26,912 nucleotides of DNA from Chara braunii (Eukaryota > Streptophyta > Charophyceae > Charales > Characeae): contig BFEA01000334.1 in the NCBI GenBank assembly GCA_003427395.1, positions 1,020,564-1,047,475 of the forward strand, written 5' to 3'. The notes below the pieces were generated by a model. It saw nothing but the letters and a program-made list of their open reading frames with translations, had not been told where the DNA came from and searched no databases. Shown one piece after another: positions 1-9,199 of the stretch (the first letter of the stretch is position 1; the number at the start of each line of letters is the position of its first letter). The translations under genes were made by a program, and so were the position numbers.

Positions 1-41
<41 letters not shown>
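1..41. repeat. (CT)n microsatellite at the window edge
   Basis: Uninterrupted CT dinucleotides from the first base to about 41. The repeat is probably truncated by the window edge. The same dinucleotide recurs at 7.17-7.53 kb. Confidence 0.97.
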
Positions 42-43
<2 letters not shown>

Positions 44-1130
44 CTACAGCTATCTCATCCTGCACCCTTGACTACCTTGTCTGGCATTGACTACTCAGAC
101 TTCTACTGATCCTATGGGCCTCATCCTACCGGACCTCTATTTTGGCTGCCGGAAAGTTCTACGATCGGACCTATGATACAAAAGGAAATGGGATGAGGTA
201 CTTGGACTGGACTTCTCAGGCACGCAAATATTATTATGATTATGATTATGAATCTATGATTATGATTATGTTATTTAAATTTATAATCATCATCATATTA
301 TTATTATAACTCATTTTTCGTGTTCTCCTACGTGCTTCGCGGTTTGGCCTATTCCCGTGTTTTTTTTTCTAAGCACAGGAGTCTAGTTAGTACCTTCAAG
401 TTGTGCCAAATAGTCGGTGCCAGTTTAAACAGAGTCTCTGTGTTTTCTACTGGTGATAGACATTCCCCGGATGACTTCAATGCTCTTGGCGGTGGTGTGA
501 ACCTACAGTCTGCTGGGTTTTCCATATGATGTAAGTGATAGACCACTTTGTTCCTTGCTGTGTCCATGGGTTCCTGTGTTGCTGTGTGTCGTGCCTGTGT
601 TTTTGTTGCGCCCGCCCGTCAACTTGCCCTGTCATTCAGTGCCTTGTTCCCCTGCTGCTCAAGTGCGCTGCTTTGCTGCTTTCCTTGCCTGGATGCCTTG
701 TTCCCTTGCTGCCTCGCTGTGCTGCCTCTCTGTTTGCCTCGCCTCGTTGCCCTGCTGCTTGGCTTGCCTTGCCTTGCTGCCTTGTTGCCTTGTCGCCTTG
801 CTGCCTTGTTGTGTGCCCGCTCTCCCATCGCCCGGCTCGGCCACTCACCTTGCTTCTTGCCTGCTTTACTTTGCTAAACCTTGCCTTCTCGACTAACGGT
901 TAATTGGTGGTGTCATTTTCGGCGAATTTTTCACCAAAATAGCCTCCATCGTTTGTTCGTGAAAATTTCGATGACATTGCTTGTGGTGATGCGCCGACCC
1001 CCCCCCCAATTTTGCGCCTTCCATGAAACATCTCTCGCCTTCGCCTTGTTGCGCTACATGTTTTCCTGTGTTTGCCCGTCCGCAACATGGTTTGAAGCTT
1101 GGTTATGACTCAAAGCATTACGAGGGGATC
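42..1130. other. No recognisable gene; C/T-rich low-complexity stretch at 620-880
   Basis: I see no coding domain here. Between about 620 and 880 the plus strand is a degenerate mixture of short words such as CCTTG, TTGCTGCC and TTGTTGCC. All three forward frames therefore stay open and give Cys/Leu/Pro-rich translations, while the reverse frames give Gln/Lys/Arg-rich ones. Open frames on both strands with biased composition are what a simple repeat produces, so no protein is called. An AT-rich block of ATTATG-like words lies at 229-305. Confidence 0.6.
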
Positions 1131-1144
1131 CTCCAGACTCTCAA

Positions 1145-1188
1145 GCGTTCAGCCTCCTGATGCACCGGTGCAAATCCGAAGAAAACGC
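1145..1188 (+). repeat. Hammerhead-like motif, copy A (degenerate)
   Basis: The segment begins GCGTTC, contains CTGATG at 1157-1162 and ends GAAAACGC. GCGTT (1145-1149) can pair with AACGC (1184-1188), the arrangement expected of stem III of a hammerhead ribozyme. The words TTCAGCCTCCTGATG and ATCCGAAGAAAA align with copies at 1519-1586 and 6056-6118. The full CTGANGA core is incomplete here and stem I does not pair convincingly. Treat it as a member of a repeated motif, not as an active ribozyme. Confidence 0.35.
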
Positions 1189-1518
1189 CTATCACTACTT
1201 GTGTGGGTATCCTTGGGTGTTGTCCACTCATTCTGACACACATAATTTCTTATCTATAAGTTCACCATTGAAAGGGACAGCAGCTTCCACTACAACAGGC
1301 ATATATTCTAATTGCGGGTGCATAGGAGCATGTAGGGTTGGATTGGTTATGGTGAGGTATAGTATACCACACATCTTTTTGTGGAGCAACATGGCATAGC
1401 TTGCTGTGGTATTTTTTTCTTAGACTAAAACAAAAAAGGCCGACCACTTTTCTCTCTTTGGGGTATCGCTAACTCTGGGCGACGTGGTGAGTCCTTATCC
1501 CTCAGTCAAATGCATCCT

Positions 1519-1586
1519 GTGCAGACTGTCTGTCCAGGTTCAACCTCCTGATGAGTCGGTGAAAGTCCAAAGAAACAGTCTGGCAC
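1519..1586 (+). repeat. Hammerhead-like motif, copy B (best conserved)
   Basis: An 11-bp closing stem with a single bulge is visible: GTGC plus AGACTGT (1519-1529) pairs with ACAGTCT (1575-1581) plus GCAC (1583-1586). Inside are a GUC triplet (1528-1530), CTGATGA (1548-1554) and GAAAC (1572-1576), in the order of a type III hammerhead ribozyme. AGGT and ACCT around a short loop could form part of stem I. The segment between CTGATGA and GAAAC does not pair as stem II should. It is either a decayed ribozyme or a look-alike hairpin. Confidence 0.4.
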
Positions 1587-1621
1587 AGTCGTGCTTTTCT
1601 TGTGTGTAGCCAATATGACAA

Positions 1622-1720
1622 AACACACACACACTATGACACACACACACAGACACACACACACACACACACACACACACAACAACAACAACAACAACAA
1701 CACACACACACACACACGCA
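1622..1720. repeat. (CA)n and (CAA)n microsatellite
   Basis: CA dinucleotides run from about 1622 to 1680, then CAA trinucleotides to about 1700, then CA again to about 1720. The minus-strand translation is a Val/Cys repeat with no protein meaning. Confidence 0.95.
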
Positions 1721-2800
1721 CAGCTCAGGAGGCCTCTAAAATGTAGGAACCATATGGAGTAAGGACGACTCAACACACTGAGCAGCACAGGGAAGCAGTG
1801 AAAAGGTAATAAATATGAGGTAAAAGGGCCTGAATCCCTAACCTGCCCAATCTGGAAAACCGGGAGGGCGAAGGAGACAGTAAAGGACATAAAAGAGAAC
1901 AAAATGAGTAAAACAGGGGAAAAAGGAAATCACGAAGAAAAATAACCGGTTTTAAAGGGCGGGGAAGGGGGTATACATGGGTTTTGAAGAGGGTTGAATG
2001 GGGTCTTGACTTCCGAGGGGTGTATTTCGGCTTGATTTTTTGTTTTTATTTTTTATTTCAGAGTTTATAGGGAATTCTGAAGTGACCCTCAGCCAAACGT
2101 TGGTCGCATTGCCCATTCAGCACATGTGGCCGAATGGTATACACAAATAACCGTCAGCAAACAGCTCATGAGTTCTTGAATCCAGATGGAATCACATGTA
2201 CATACTACATATACAATAAGGGGCCCACAAACCCCATCTATCAGGAAAGACCAAAGAAAGTAACTGAAATGGGGATGACATGAAGCATGCACATAGTAGA
2301 GATCCATGCATATCATCCCAATCCCTAGAAGCCACACGGAACAACTGCTCGACCTTACTTCCATGGGACGGGAAATACATCGAAGGCGATGCATTTGGAT
2401 CAACTACATGATAACCATGCTTTTGACGACTCATTGCATGGATCTACACACTTAGCACAGAACCATCTAAATTAGCATCGCTCGCTATCCCAGGAAGCTA
2501 CGAGAGGAACAACAGCACGACGGTCACCCTGCTTTCATGGGCAGGGATACCCCGATACATTGATTCCGAAGGACAAGATCGTGAGCTAAAGCATCGGACA
2601 AGATCGCACCACCAAGAAAGTAACGGTCGAGGCAGGAACTCGCCGTATCAGGTATTATTCCCTTATGATCCGTCGATCCGATGGTTACCTCAGACATGGG
2701 GAAAGGACTCACTATCCTTACTGGCTCCACCCTCTCTAATAATCCCCCCTCTCCCTTTCCCCAGATCTCTCCCTGGACCGTTACCATCCATTCTCCTCTC
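1721..2800. other. Gene-free stretch
   Basis: I see no recognisable coding, RNA or mobile-element feature in this kilobase. Open frames of up to about 110 codons on the minus strand carry no motif I know and no supporting context. Non-coding or unrecognised diverged repeat is the most cautious description. Confidence 0.5.
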
Positions 2801-2803
2801 CCC

Positions 2804-2804
<1 letters not shown>

Positions 2805-2889
<85 letters not shown>
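2805..2889. repeat. Very long poly(C)/poly(G) tract
   Basis: The plus strand has 53 consecutive C (2805-2857), one A at 2858, then 31 more C (2859-2889). The G-rich minus strand could form G-quadruplexes and the C-rich strand i-motifs. Length is often unreliable in assemblies for such tracts. Reading frames across it encode only polyproline or polyglycine. Confidence 0.95.
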
Positions 2890-2891
<2 letters not shown>

Positions 2892-4107
2892 ATCCCCTTG
2901 AAGTTAGGACTACTTACCCGTAACACTCAACCCTATACACAACCTGCACTGATACATCTGCAGTACATCAAGTGACTCTGAGAGGTAATCATGCTGTGTT
3001 GCGAGGGCACTGTAGGAACGGACATGGACATCCCGGCCTGAGTGGACCCAGAAGAAGAACTCGATGGAGAAGAATGGTGGTATGGTGCCTGTGTTCTCCC
3101 ATGTGTTTGGATATGGCTGTGTGTCACGTGCTCTGCTTGTCCGCTGCATGCAGGTGATCAACTCCTCTGCTGAGCCGGATTAGTGGCAATGGCTTCCTCG
3201 GCAGCAAGCTGGCTGCCGAACAGCCTATCCCCCAAGCGACAACTCAGCCGTCTCGGCCTTACCTCTACCAAGGCAGCTACTCGAGGATCACCAAGAGGAT
3301 TGGATGAAGAGTTTGGACAAGGACATAGACAGGAGGACAAAGGATAAGTGGGGAGGGTTGAAGAAAGAAGGGGAAGGATGAAAGGAGAGGAGGGCGTAGG
3401 AAACCATGTTGCGAGGGGACAATCTGGAGGGGACAATCAGGAGGAAGAAGAGGAAGAAGAGGAAGAATGATGTGAAAGACTGGGCTGAATATGTGAAGGC
3501 AGAGGATGAATAGGAGGACAGGGCAGGACATCAGAGAGTTGGCAGGGAAACCATGCCAACATAGTAGGAAAAATCAACAGTGGTTGGGGATTGGCTGATA
3601 ATGATTGAATGCTGTCTTAATAATATGATTGTGACTAGTACTGACTACCCACTCTTCTCCCTTTCTTCCTCCCTCCTCCTCCCTCCTTTTTTCTTCCATC
3701 TGGTGTGGGTGAGTGATAGTCTGCTGACTCTGATTTGATGTTCATCACAGGTAACCGTGAGGGCAGTGGTTGGTGCCCACCTCAGTGTGTCTATCGTTTG
3801 CGAAAGGCAATTGTTGATGCTCAACCGCAGCTCAGGTCAGGTGGATTATGACTTACAGTAAGGATTCAACCCCACCAGTACATCCAAGCCTCTGTTTGCC
3901 GCCAACATTTCGATTAAAAAAAAAAACAAAGTAAAAATTAAAAAAACCTCGGTTTGCCACGACGGAAAGCGCCGGCACAATGTTTGCTTTCCCTTTTAGG
4001 AATATGCAAAACCAGGAACACAGTTCAGATACAAGTTCACTTCAAATGGCTATGGCGTCACAGCGCCCGTACAACTCTCTGTTCACACACACACACACAC
4101 ACACACA
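2890..4107. other. Gene-free stretch with purine-rich and simple repeats
   Basis: No coding domain is recognised. The segment holds a purine-rich region (about 3330-3475, AGGAAGAAG words), a C/T-rich run near 3655-3700 and A-rich runs near 3917-3945. A (CA)n tract at 4084-4107 leads into the repeat that starts at about 4108. Confidence 0.5.
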
Positions 4108-4790
4108 GGATCACCCTGGATATCCCACATGCGGCACTCTGTACAGACATACACACCCACACGCTACACTCTCCTAACAGCTATGGCGGCTATGGCCGCT
4201 GCTACCCTATCGCTATGGCTAAGCTCCTTCTCTCGCCCACTTCGTCTTTGGGCTCACTGGAGACCACCTCACACAAGTCGCTATGGCAGCGCTTCCGCAT
4301 GGCTTACGCAGGAATGAATGAATGGCTGGGCACTGCCTCTTGATTTATACTTCTGTAGTTCGTTGGTCTGGCCCTTTCCCACGCCCGTGGTGCACACAGT
4401 CCCGTACGGTACTTGCTTGACTGGACTAGGACTGACTGGGACTGGCACTGCTGACTCAGCACGGGTAGACTCCACCACTTGCCCACGTGCCTCAGCCTAA
4501 ACGTGAGCAGCTTCGAAAGGCCACTACTAGGACCTTCCGGAAGGCCGTGGACTTGGCCTTTCGATACTGTAGCAGCTACGACCTTGACCTTTCGGAGGAG
4601 CTACAGCTACGACTTCTAGACCTTGCTGAGACTCCTATCCGACAGGTCTACAGATCGAACCCCTATAACCTACAGACCTACGACGACCTACCAACTCGGG
4701 AAAGGACACAGGTCGAGGGTTCAACTCCTGGGGTCGACACAGATACTGTACACGGGTAAGGTGATGGTCTAGGGATCGAGCCCTGGGACT
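4108..4790 (+). repeat. Dispersed repeat P, copy 1, with TATA-like element
   Basis: This copy begins GGATCACCCTG, passes through GCTATGGCGGCTATGGCCG, contains AATGAATGAATGGCTGG and then GCCTCTTGATTTATACTTCT (about 4336-4355). It continues through GGTACTTGCTTGACTGGACT to GGTCTAGGGATCGAGCC near 4768. The same ordered blocks recur at 5302-6010 in direct orientation. The TTTATAC box after a conserved block suggests an LTR or SINE promoter region, but I cannot define LTR ends (TG...CA) or a primer-binding site. No protein homology is seen. Confidence 0.6.
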
Positions 4791-5301
4791 TGCATCCGCT
4801 ACTGCGAACAGGTGAATACTGTTTCAAATAACTCATTTTGACATTTTTTTAATTTTGGTCCAGTAGCGCTGGTTATCCAAACTTTTAGGAACGACTCTTT
4901 TTTTTTTTTTTTTTTTCCAGTTCTAAAGTTTGCCTGGGCGGCGTACTTGCGGCTTAAACCACCAGTACATGGAGGCCCCAGCCAAGTTGAGAGTCCGATT
5001 GAGCCTCTGCGAAAAAATTTAGGAGGCTCACAACACGCCATCGACAAAGTAAATCAACGGTGGGCGGCCTCCGAAAGGCGCCCGTGGCCGATGGCTGGTG
5101 CAGTCAGACTCGACTCTGGACTTGCTTACAACATGCACACTTGAGAACCGATGGCAAACCAAACTCTTCCAACTCAGAAACAACAATGACCTTGTATTAA
5201 ACTCAGTCTGAATCAACTGTACAACTTGCGGCTATGGCCGCCAAACACTGTCTCTACCACCAGCCTCACTCTCCCACACTCTCGCATGAACGCACGTATG
5301 A
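4791..5301. other. Spacer between the two P repeats
   Basis: No gene is recognised. It contains a T19-20 run at about 4898-4917. At 4951-4971 there is a TTAAACCACCA word that is the reverse complement of part of the flank of hammerhead-like copy C near 6060, suggesting a shared older repeat in opposite orientation. Confidence 0.4.
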
Positions 5302-6010
5302 GGATCACCCTGAATGTCCACGCTGTACACACACACACACTCTGTACACCCTGTCTACACCAACAGCTGGGCGGCTATGACCGCCATCGTCTTCCTCCTC
5401 CTAGCTATGGCCGCCGGTGTCTCTCTCGCTGGTTCGCTATGGCCGCTGTCTTCTTCACAGCCCACTTCCTCTCCGGGCACCTGCAGACCTCCACACACAA
5501 GATACCAAGGCAACTCTTCCGCATGGCACATAGGCGAATGAATGAATGGCTGGACGCTGCCTCTTTATTTATACTTCTTCAGAGGTACCCGGGCCCTGCC
5601 TCAAAACGTGTGGGCCTAGGCTAAAACGTGTGACCCAGGGAAGCGTCCAGACGTTTGGCCTTCTGGCCAAAACGTGTGGAACCCACAGCGTGGTCCAGAA
5701 CCTTCCCCACGTGCAGCCCCTACCCCTGGTACTTGCTGACTGGACTGGCCTACAGGGACCTGCGACCTTCTAGAGCCTACAGACTTACAAACAGACTCTA
5801 GGCCTCAGTAGACTCAGATAGAGACTTCTAGAACAGACCTTCCTAAGCCTACGGTAACAGACCTAACTCCTAATCTACAGACCTAGGGATCGAGTCTTAC
5901 ACAGATCGCTGGGCCTATCCACAGGGTAAAGGGTAGGTCTAGGGATCGAATCTAGTCAGCACACAGGGTCAATGTACAGGTTTGGGCACAGGTCTAGGGA
6001 TCGAATCTCT
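5302..6010 (+). repeat. Dispersed repeat P, copy 2, with TATA-like element and B-box-like words
   Basis: This is a direct, diverged copy of 4108-4790. It has AGGATCACCCTG at the start, CGAATGAATGAATGGCTGG, GCCTCTTTATTTATACTTCT (about 5560-5578) and GGTACTTGCTGACTGGACT. Near its end the word CTAGGGATCGA is repeated three times (about 5882, 5938 and 5993), against once in copy 1. The word resembles the RNA polymerase III B box, but no full tRNA fold or A box is evident. AAACGTGTG is repeated at about 5603, 5622 and 5670. Confidence 0.55.
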
Positions 6011-6055
6011 GTGTCTGCAAATGTCGGGTCTGCTGGGTGAAACCATTTCACTGGC

Positions 6056-6118
6056 ATGTAATGGTGGTTTAAGCCTCCCGACGAGTCGCTGATAGTCCAA
6101 TGAAAAAGTCTATTGCAT
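6056..6118 (+). repeat. Hammerhead-like motif, copy C (degenerate)
   Basis: ATGTAAT (6056-6062) can pair with ATTGCAT (6112-6118). Between them lie GGTTTAAGCCTCCCGACGAG and AGTCCAATGAAAAAG, which align with copy B (GGTTCAACCTCCTGATGAG, AGTCCAAAGAAAC). The CTGANGA core has become CCGACGA, so catalysis is not expected. The GGTTYARCC palindrome is kept. Confidence 0.35.
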
Positions 6119-7164
6119 ACGTTGCCAACAGCACGGCAGGGCCTGCATACAATTCGGTGCCTTTTCTTTCCATACAAGTCCACTACAGACAGCCCAAGCA
6201 GGAGGGCGGATAGCTAGAGGGACTGTACAACAGAGGGTGCGGGGAGAAAAAGAAGCAGAGCAGCAAATCTAGTCAAAGCAGGACCCTGCCCAGATCTGTT
6301 TAAACTTTAATATTCCTAAAAGCCCAGACCAACACAGTTGAGGACGCAAAGTAGAACTGATTCCATAGCAGCAGTTATGACAGGATATCCTTTCTCCTGA
6401 GAGGACTCAAGTAGAAGGCACACAGGTAAAACGGAGGCGTGCTGGGGTAAGGCTGAGTGTGCCCACCAGCATGGGATCAGGGAGGAAGGAGGAAGGAGGA
6501 AGGAGGAAGGAGGAAGGAGGAAGGAGAACAAGACGATGAACGGGTAATGACGGGGTCTTCCTTCAAATGTAAGTACATTTGAAGAAGGCAGCACCAGTAG
6601 CACAGGGGACACTCAAAGCACCTCGACGAGGAAAGTAGCAAATACAGACCACCATACAAGGATGGACTGAAGTACTCCTAATTTTGTGACTGAGCTATCC
6701 GGCAGTCCGCAACAGCGAGCTGAGAGGAGCTACTTCAACTGATTCTAAGCATGTTTCTTAAGGGGTACGCTTAAGCCTTTAAGGACAGGGAAAGAGGATT
6801 GTGCTGTGGCATTGTCGCATACCGATATGGTGCAGACCAGAGAACAAGAACCGACCTCTCTCACATAGTACAGGATAGCAAAGCGGAAGACTGAAATACC
6901 AATGATCAGACCAATCAATGTCGCAATGCAGACCAAACGTACATCATCATCATCACAAGGTGTGAAGGGGGCCGGCGCTACACACAGGAAGAATGCGCAA
7001 GGCTCAGATCATACACAGATGAGGAGGAGGGGGATCAGACGAAGAGGAGGGGAGGATGAGGATGTCGTCAACACCATGTCTTCGATATAGATCCCAAATA
7101 GTCCCCCATCCAATGTCGATGTCCCAATGTCAGGTCTGAAACCAAATGTCGTCAAATCCCAAAG

Positions 7165-7171
<7 letters not shown>
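6119..7171. other. Gene-free stretch with a 7-bp purine repeat
   Basis: No coding domain is recognised. At 6478-6526 there is a GGAGGAA heptamer repeat of about six to seven copies, which keeps the reverse frames open with Leu/Pro/Ser translations. The remainder holds only short unrecognised open frames. Confidence 0.5.

Positions 7172-7244
<73 letters not shown>
7172..7244. repeat. (CT)n microsatellite
   Basis: A pure CT run of about 73 bases. It is followed by a flank (about 7247-7332) that is nearly the same as the flank following the CT run at 7509-7532. Confidence 0.95.
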
Positions 7245-7247
<3 letters not shown>

Positions 7248-7332
7248 ACTAACCTGTGAAAGGTGGCGCCTTGCGAAGACGAGCTGGAGCGATGGCGTCA
7301 CAGGTAAGCTCCCAGGTAAGTCTCCCTGGCCC

Positions 7333-7368
7333 CTGTCTCTTATACACATCTAGATGTGTATAAGAGAC

Positions 7369-7370
<2 letters not shown>
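7333..7370. other. Nextera mate-pair junction adapter (assembly contaminant)
   Basis: Positions 7333-7351 read CTGTCTCTTATACACATCT and 7352-7370 read AGATGTGTATAAGAGACAG. These are two 19-bp Tn5 mosaic ends head to head, which is the circularisation junction adapter of Nextera mate-pair libraries. It is synthetic. A minus-strand open frame starting at 7349 with Met-Cys-Ile-Arg-Asp-Arg is a translation of this adapter and not a gene. Confidence 0.97.

Positions 7371-7425
<55 letters not shown>
7371..7425. repeat. (CT)n microsatellite after the adapter
   Basis: A CT run directly abuts the adapter. With the run at 7172-7244 and a shorter one at about 7509-7532 it probably represents one genomic CT tract that the assembly duplicated. 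Confidence 0.9.
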
Positions 7426-7428
<3 letters not shown>

Positions 7429-7536
7429 GTCTGCCGATACTGAGAAGTCAGGTACCTAGAGGGTGAGGGAGAGATGGTGGACTGGAGGAAGAAGAAGAAG
7501 AAGGAGAGCTCTCTCTCTCTCTCTCTTTCTCTTTGT

Positions 7537-8155
7537 GCCAGTTACTAACCTGTGAAAGGTGGCCCCTTGCTGCAGGTACCCTGAAGACGAAGCTGGAGCG
7601 ATGGCGTCACAGGTAAGCTCCCAGGTAAGTCCCCTGACCTCCGCCACTCTCCTCCCCCTTAGCGCTATCCTACAATCTTAGCAGCGCCCAGCGCTGGAAG
7701 ACTACTCCTATCGTCACCTACTACCGCTGCAGCATCTCCGGAGAGTGCCGATGCTGAATGCCTGAAGACTGAATCCCAGCCTCCTAGGCGGACCAGCTAT
7801 ATATAGTGCTGGTCCGGCTGGGAGGCTGCCTTCACCAATGCCGAACGGCACCAGGGCCTGGCGCCCAAAACGGTCCGGCGCCTAAAGTTGGTGCCCAAAT
7901 TAAAAAAGGCCGAATTTGAAAAAGGGCCTGAAATGGTCTGGCACCTACTGGGCCTATACCGGGTCTGGCGCCGAAACGGGCTCCAGGGCCTACCTACGGC
8001 CTACCGACCTACGGGGCCTACCTAGGATGAAACGACACAGGCCTGACGGGCCTCTACCTAAGCTGAACCGACACAGGGCCTGAAGGGCCCCTACCTAACC
8101 CCTGTCCTGCCTGGACGGGCCCTGTGGGGGCCCGTGAGGTGCTCAGTATGCCACA
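7537..8155 (-). mobile_element. 3' LTR of the minus-strand chromovirus (inner end 8155, outer end uncertain)
   Basis: Reading the minus strand, a polypurine tract ends at 8156 and is followed by TGTGGCATAC, a normal LTR start. About 350 bases further in is a TATA box (minus-strand CTATATATAG at 7797-7806), which separates U3 from R. U3 contains GGCC-rich internal duplications (about 7950-8110, words such as GGGCCTACCTA). The outer end cannot be placed because it runs into CT repeats and the adapter artefact. The partner 5' LTR is not visible in the window. Confidence 0.65.
7777..7828. promoter_or_regulatory. LTR TATA box in the loop of an imperfect inverted repeat
   Basis: CAGCCTCC (7777-7784) and GGACCAGC (7790-7797) on the left pair with GCTGGTCC (7808-7815) and GGAGGCTG (7821-7828) on the right. 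CTATATATAG (7797-7806) lies in the loop. On the minus strand it is correctly placed to be the core promoter of the LTR, about 350 bp downstream of the polypurine tract. Confidence 0.65.
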
Positions 8156-8168
8156 CCCCCCCCTCCCT
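8156..8168 (-). other. Polypurine tract of the chromovirus
   Basis: The minus strand reads AGGGAGGGGGGGG immediately before the LTR start TGTGG. It lies just past the polyprotein stop at 8181-8183. This is the expected plus-strand primer site for reverse transcription. Confidence 0.75.
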
Positions 8169-8180
8169 GAAAGACCGAGC

Positions 8181-8615
8181 TTACCTGCGAGGGCGGAGCT
8201 GTCTGTCGAAGGGAGGGACCGAAGTCCGGGTGGGAGGGACAGGTCGTGAAGCTTCCTTAGCTAGTCTTTGTCGTTCGTAGTGAGCATAGATCAGTGGTGC
8301 GGATGCTTGCAAATCTGCTCATGAAATCCACCGAGTGTTGTCACGATCGCATGCTTTGAAGGTAACTTTGTATTGTCGTGGCTTGCTGCCGTACTTTCAA
8401 TCCGTGATGACGCGGTCGACTTCCTGATGACCATCCATCGACGGACGGTCTTGCGATCGTCGGCCCGGGAAATCATTGCTTTTAGCTGGAGTATATGTAG
8501 CCAGCTTTGAGGCGTGGAAAGGTAGATGCGGCGGAATCTCGACCACGAATGAGGGGCCATCGGGCTCATTGCCTGTGTCTGATGTTACGGTCCAAGGGAC
8601 AAACCATTGGGGAGC
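8181..8615 (-). pseudogene. Chromodomain-like C-terminal tail of the Ty3/gypsy polyprotein (broken)
   Basis: After a one-base frame change near 8610-8616 the integrase frame continues through a segment reading WFVPWTVTSDTG and then VEIPP, typical of the region after the integrase core. Near the C-terminus there is VDRVI, then QYKVTFKA and TRWIS, spaced as in a chromodomain: a hydrophobic Val-x-x-Ile strand, then a Tyr-x-Val strand, then Thr-x-Trp. The frame ends with TAA at 8181-8183, 12 bp from the polypurine tract. Two in-frame TGA codons (8397-8399 and 8319-8321) interrupt it. In chromoviruses this domain directs integration to particular chromatin. The assignment rests on pattern alone. 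Confidence 0.65.
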
Positions 8616-9199
8616 AGCTTGCGCGAGATGTCCTGCTCAAGCGCAAACTCTTCCCTGGAGACCCAAACAAGGTCGCTGGCGCAGATAGGACATGGCACGC
8701 GACGCCTATTGGCTTGCTGCTGCATGGGAACTTGAGCCTTTTGCATGTTTATGCGGGCTTTAGCCAGCAAGTCCCGATACTTCCGAACGGAGGCGGGAGA
8801 GCAAGGGCTGTCAATGTCGGCAGTCCGTGGGAGTAGGAAATCAGCGAAGATACGGCCTTTCCGGCCACCGCGGTGCAACTCGAATGGAGTCGTGCCGATC
8901 GCCGGATGCAACGAAGTGTAGGCAAACTCGATGTCGGGGAAGCGGTCAACCCAATCCTTCTGGTCCGGACGGATGAGCGTGCAAAGCATCATTTGAGCGA
9001 TTTGATGTGCCCGCTCCGTTTGCCCGTCCGTTTGTGGATGCCGAGCCGAACTCGGTTTCATTTCAATGTCGGACACCTTCATGAGAGAAGTCCAAAATGT
9101 CGACATGAAAGTAGTGTCACGGTCGTTGACGATGTCTTCCGGGATGCCGTGGCTGCAGATCCAGCCGGTGTGCAAGAGTCGCGCAAGCTCGGGATCCAT
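8585..9199 (-). pseudogene. Integrase catalytic core, C-terminal part
   Basis: This 204-residue open stretch shows the second and third parts of the retroviral-type DDE core: Asp in IVNDRDTTFMS and Glu in ARHPQTDGQTERAHQ. These are followed by the conserved DWVDRFPDIEFAY and PFEL words and then the post-core region with LVWVSREEF. The enzyme inserts element cDNA into host DNA. The first catalytic Asp lies in the preceding fragment (9243-9779). The open frame begins at a Met only because the upstream part is disrupted by short tandem duplications (9206-9307). It ends at 8585 through a frameshift. It is non-functional as written. Confidence 0.9.

Noticed and set aside
535-903. Cys/Leu-rich open frames in three forward phases
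   Set aside because: Simultaneous openness in all phases comes from the low-complexity CCTTG/TTGCC repeat.
2524-2926. Glycine- or proline-run proteins on both strands
   Set aside because: These are translations of the poly(C)/poly(G) tract without flanking domains.
5880-6010. tRNA gene suggested by B-box-like CTAGGGATCGA words
   Set aside because: No A box, acceptor stem or cloverleaf could be fitted around any copy.
7152-7349. Minus-strand open frame of 65 codons starting Met-Cys-Ile-Arg-Asp-Arg and rich in Arg-Glu
   Set aside because: It is a translation of half of the sequencing adapter followed by the complement of the CT repeat. It is not a gene.
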